This document shows, piece after piece, positions 61,926 through 64,000 of a stretch of 64,000 bases of DNA; the stretch's first letter is position 1; each line of letters opens with the position of its first letter. Origin of the DNA: Glandiceps talaboti. Taxonomy: Eukaryota; Hemichordata; Enteropneusta; Spengelidae. The DNA is taken from assembly GCF_964340395.1 (NCBI RefSeq), contig NC_135557.1, forward strand, positions 23,681,225 to 23,745,224, given 5' to 3'. The notes beneath the pieces were generated by a model that made no database searches, had not been told where the DNA came from, and saw nothing but the letters and a program-made list of their open reading frames with translations. Both the position numbers and the translations under genes were made by a program.

Positions 61926-63060
61926 CATATTTTCAACTAACTGAAGTAATCGAGTTTTCGTATGTCCTGTTGAGCTGTTGTCAGGTTAGTACGTTTGTGC
62001 TTGTTTAATCGTGATTTTTGAGGAAAATTACAGTTTCATTCAGAATATTACTATACAGTTCCATATTCTAACATATATATTTTTTTATACTTTTGCCAAA
62101 TTCTATAGAATTTAGAGAGAACATGTTTGTGCAACTATCTTGATACCAATATATGGTTGATGGAAGTGCCGAAAGATGTAAGCCAAATTGAATGATGACG
62201 CACGTCGCTGAATGTGTCACTTGCACTTCGAGGATTTACAAGTACCACCACCAGGTAGGTAAAAAAAAACACTTTCATTTCTAAGGTGTCCAGATAGTCG
62301 TATGAGTTCAAGGTATGACACTGTAATTTTCTGTTAATTTCGCGACAGTACATTGCTGACATCAGACAGACAATAACACAGTGTACTCTACCTTCAATTG
62401 TTTCTATTGGATTTTAGCTGGACCCAGGTCACAGTTCACATATATTTGGTTAATTTTTGTTTAGTTTTGTCATCATGTATGAAAACGGTTGTTTGTGATT
62501 TCGTTGTTTGTTTGTTTGTTTGTTTGTTTGTTTATTAATTAATTAATTTTGACAAAACATGAAATCTTTGTATTATGATATTATTTAATTTGTGATCTTT
62601 AGTTAGGACTCAATTGTAATATCTTGTTTTGAAATTTGAATCAGGATTAAAATTGTAAAGTACTATTTTTTGTTTATTTTGTTTTGTTTATATAAATTTT
62701 GATAATCCTAATAAAATATTTATCTCTGTATACACATTCCATTTATGAGATAATTTATGGCTTGTTCTGTTACAGTATTTATTGTCAATTGAATTAATTT
62801 CAGGTTTCATTTTCATGTAAATTTCAGTTCTCTAGGTTGATAATGGTTTTCAGAATAAAGCGCTAAATAAAACTTAATATAGTACGTATACATACACCGA
62901 GATGGTACACTGTTTTATAAGTTACATTTACAGTACCGGGGTTTATGGTGTGTTAGTGGTGGTGGTTGAACCTTGCTTTGTATTGTAATTTTTGTGTTTC
63001 CTATTGTTAATACATTGTGACTCTATAGTAATCACCATTATGTTGTATTCTTTTTTTCAG

Positions 63061-63155
63061 TTTTCATGGACTTTATGACGCATGTCCCTTGTCACAATGA
63101 ACAAACCACTTACAAACACTTGAATCTAACAACTGAAGGTTCTGCCTGGTTTTGA
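63061..63155 (+). CDS. Tentative terminal exon with a TxYxxL motif
   Basis: A strong acceptor (tattctttttttcag) precedes a short frame that in phase 1 contains HNEQTTYKHLNLTTEGSAWF before TGA. TTYKHL fits an ITSM/ITIM-like signature, and the sense strand and phase would suit a gene B tail. Against it, no transmembrane exon is found between 60,427 and here. I rate it as a candidate only. Confidence 0.2.
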
Positions 63156-63342
63156 ACTCTAATCAATATGACTTGCTCCTATTAGGGATAACATAATTAT
63201 CAAATATACATACAAGCGATACAACCAGGTTGGGAGATTCCAGAAGTTGAATGACAATTTATAACAAAAAGACAGTGATAATGAGGCTTTATATCACTAT
63301 CTAGACTTAGAAGCTGAAACAAAATTGTGATAGTTCTGAGAA

Positions 63343-63347
<5 letters not shown>

Positions 63348-63403
<56 letters not shown>
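63348..63403. repeat. (GAT)n microsatellite
   Basis: About 18 GAT units. Confidence 0.95.
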
Positions 63404-63404
<1 letters not shown>

Positions 63405-63713
63405 ATTGTGACTTGAAGTAAACTAACAACAATACTTCAGATTTGATTTGTGACAAGTTATTGGAACTGGTTAACCCAGTAGAATATAGTTATAAGTTTA
63501 CAAATTAATTGTACACTGGGTGGCTACTTAGTCAAAATGACAATAAATCATACATTTCACAGCCAACAACTACTATGTCTCAATCAGGGACCACATCCAT
63601 GAAAATGCAGATTTCTATTATCTCTCAAGACTTTCCCTCCTGAAAGCTTGTTCCTGTGCAATTTTCAGATTAGTATTTCTTTCTTTCTTGAACTCAGAAT
63701 GCCAGCGATTTAA

Positions 63714-64000
63714 TGTAGCCATATGGGTGAGGATTTGTATTGTTTTGGATTCTTAATTTATGAAACCATCAAGGTTACCTGCTTAAAATGACAATGTGAA
63801 ACAAAACATTCCAGATCAGTGTTTGTAGCTTTAAGATTTCAGTGTGTAAATTGTTTGTTATCGTACATACAATAACAATTTCTTTGTCTGTTTGCAATGT
63901 AATAAGTTACAAACACAGACTAAGTCGATGTTTTTTCACATTTATTTTTTTCAAAAATAAATTAAAAATCCAAAATAACTATCCAATCCCTAACCACATG
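63714..64000. mobile_element. Palindromic MITE, copy 3 (diverged, right end outside window)
   Basis: Follows TTAA (63,710-63,713). Starts TGTAGCCATATGGGTGAGG, has the centre TGTTATCGTACATACAATAA and a mirrored right arm ending at the window edge. Same family as the copies at 32.7 and 59.4 kb. Confidence 0.78.

Larger units (their letters stand above)
60428..63060. other. Downstream of the last supported gene B exon
   Basis: Contains a (TA)n tract (60,819-60,856), (CATT)n (61,195-61,251), a hairpin (61,775-61,925) and (TTTG)n (62,506-62,534). I looked for a phase-1 Ig, FnIII or transmembrane exon here and found none. Confidence 0.45.

Noticed and set aside
62440-62540. Hydrophobic phase-1 frame after an acceptor near 62,455, like a GPI or TM exon for gene B
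   Set aside because: The hydrophobicity (CLFVCLFV) comes from the (TTTG)n microsatellite.

Overview
This is nuclear DNA from a multicellular animal. Coding sequence is split into small exons with GT..AG introns, most exons encode one immunoglobulin (Ig) fold, and introns and flanks are packed with microsatellites, LINEs, a tyrosine-recombinase retroelement, fold-back MITEs and TIR transposons. The AT-rich composition, long introns, (ACAT)/(ACAG)/(ACGG) arrays and tandem-core elements resembling bivalve 'pearl'/Helentron-derived elements suggest a marine invertebrate, perhaps a lophotrochozoan or invertebrate deuterostome. The species cannot be fixed from sequence alone.

The window holds three Ig-superfamily (IgSF) genes, reconstructed exon by exon from splice sites and reading phase. 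Gene A is on the minus strand (25,644 down past position 1). It encodes signal peptide, V-type Ig, four more Ig domains, fibronectin type III, a small Cys-rich domain, a transmembrane helix and a tail with two YxxL motifs ten residues apart (ITAM-like); its 3' end is outside. Gene B is on the plus strand (47,693 past 60,427). It encodes signal peptide, V-type Ig and five more Ig domains; its membrane part is outside. Gene C is on the minus strand (47,572 to 37,876). It is a complete small gene: signal peptide, one V-type Ig, and a short hydrophobic C-terminus that looks like a GPI-anchor signal or minimal membrane anchor.

Genes B and C are head to head with start codons 120 bp apart, so they probably share a promoter. 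Genes A and B are diverged paralogues with matching domain order, yet their V exons are almost identical (about 3% base difference, including at silent sites). Two divergently oriented receptors with the same outer domain and different bodies recall paired receptors or allorecognition loci; this is an inference. Gene B also carries a partial duplication containing a broken exon with a stop.

Mobile DNA by region: 4.6-8.3 kb broken LINE in a gene A intron; 13.1-14.8 kb old long-period repeats; 15.0-17.5 kb TIR element with an ORF; 18.8-20.7 kb tandem repeats around a 310-bp compound microsatellite; 21.2-22.8 kb second copy of the same LINE; 24.3 kb fold-back MITE; 26.7-27.2 kb ~155-bp tandem repeat; 27.6-29.9 kb two LINE fragments; 32.2-36.1 kb pearl-like element with a nested palindromic MITE and a nested tyrosine-recombinase retroelement; 39.1-41.2 kb two more pearl-like elements; 41.6 kb hAT transposase fragment; 44.4-45.6 kb LINE fragment; 48.3-49.6 kb decayed reverse transcriptase in gene B intron 1; 52.8-57.1 kb long inverted arms enclosing a second TIR element and a 1.1-kb block repeated at 31 kb; 59.4 and 63.7 kb two more copies of the palindromic MITE.

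No rRNA, tRNA, CRISPR or prokaryotic feature was seen. Exon calls rest on reading frames, splice consensus and phase agreement; no transcript data or database search was available.
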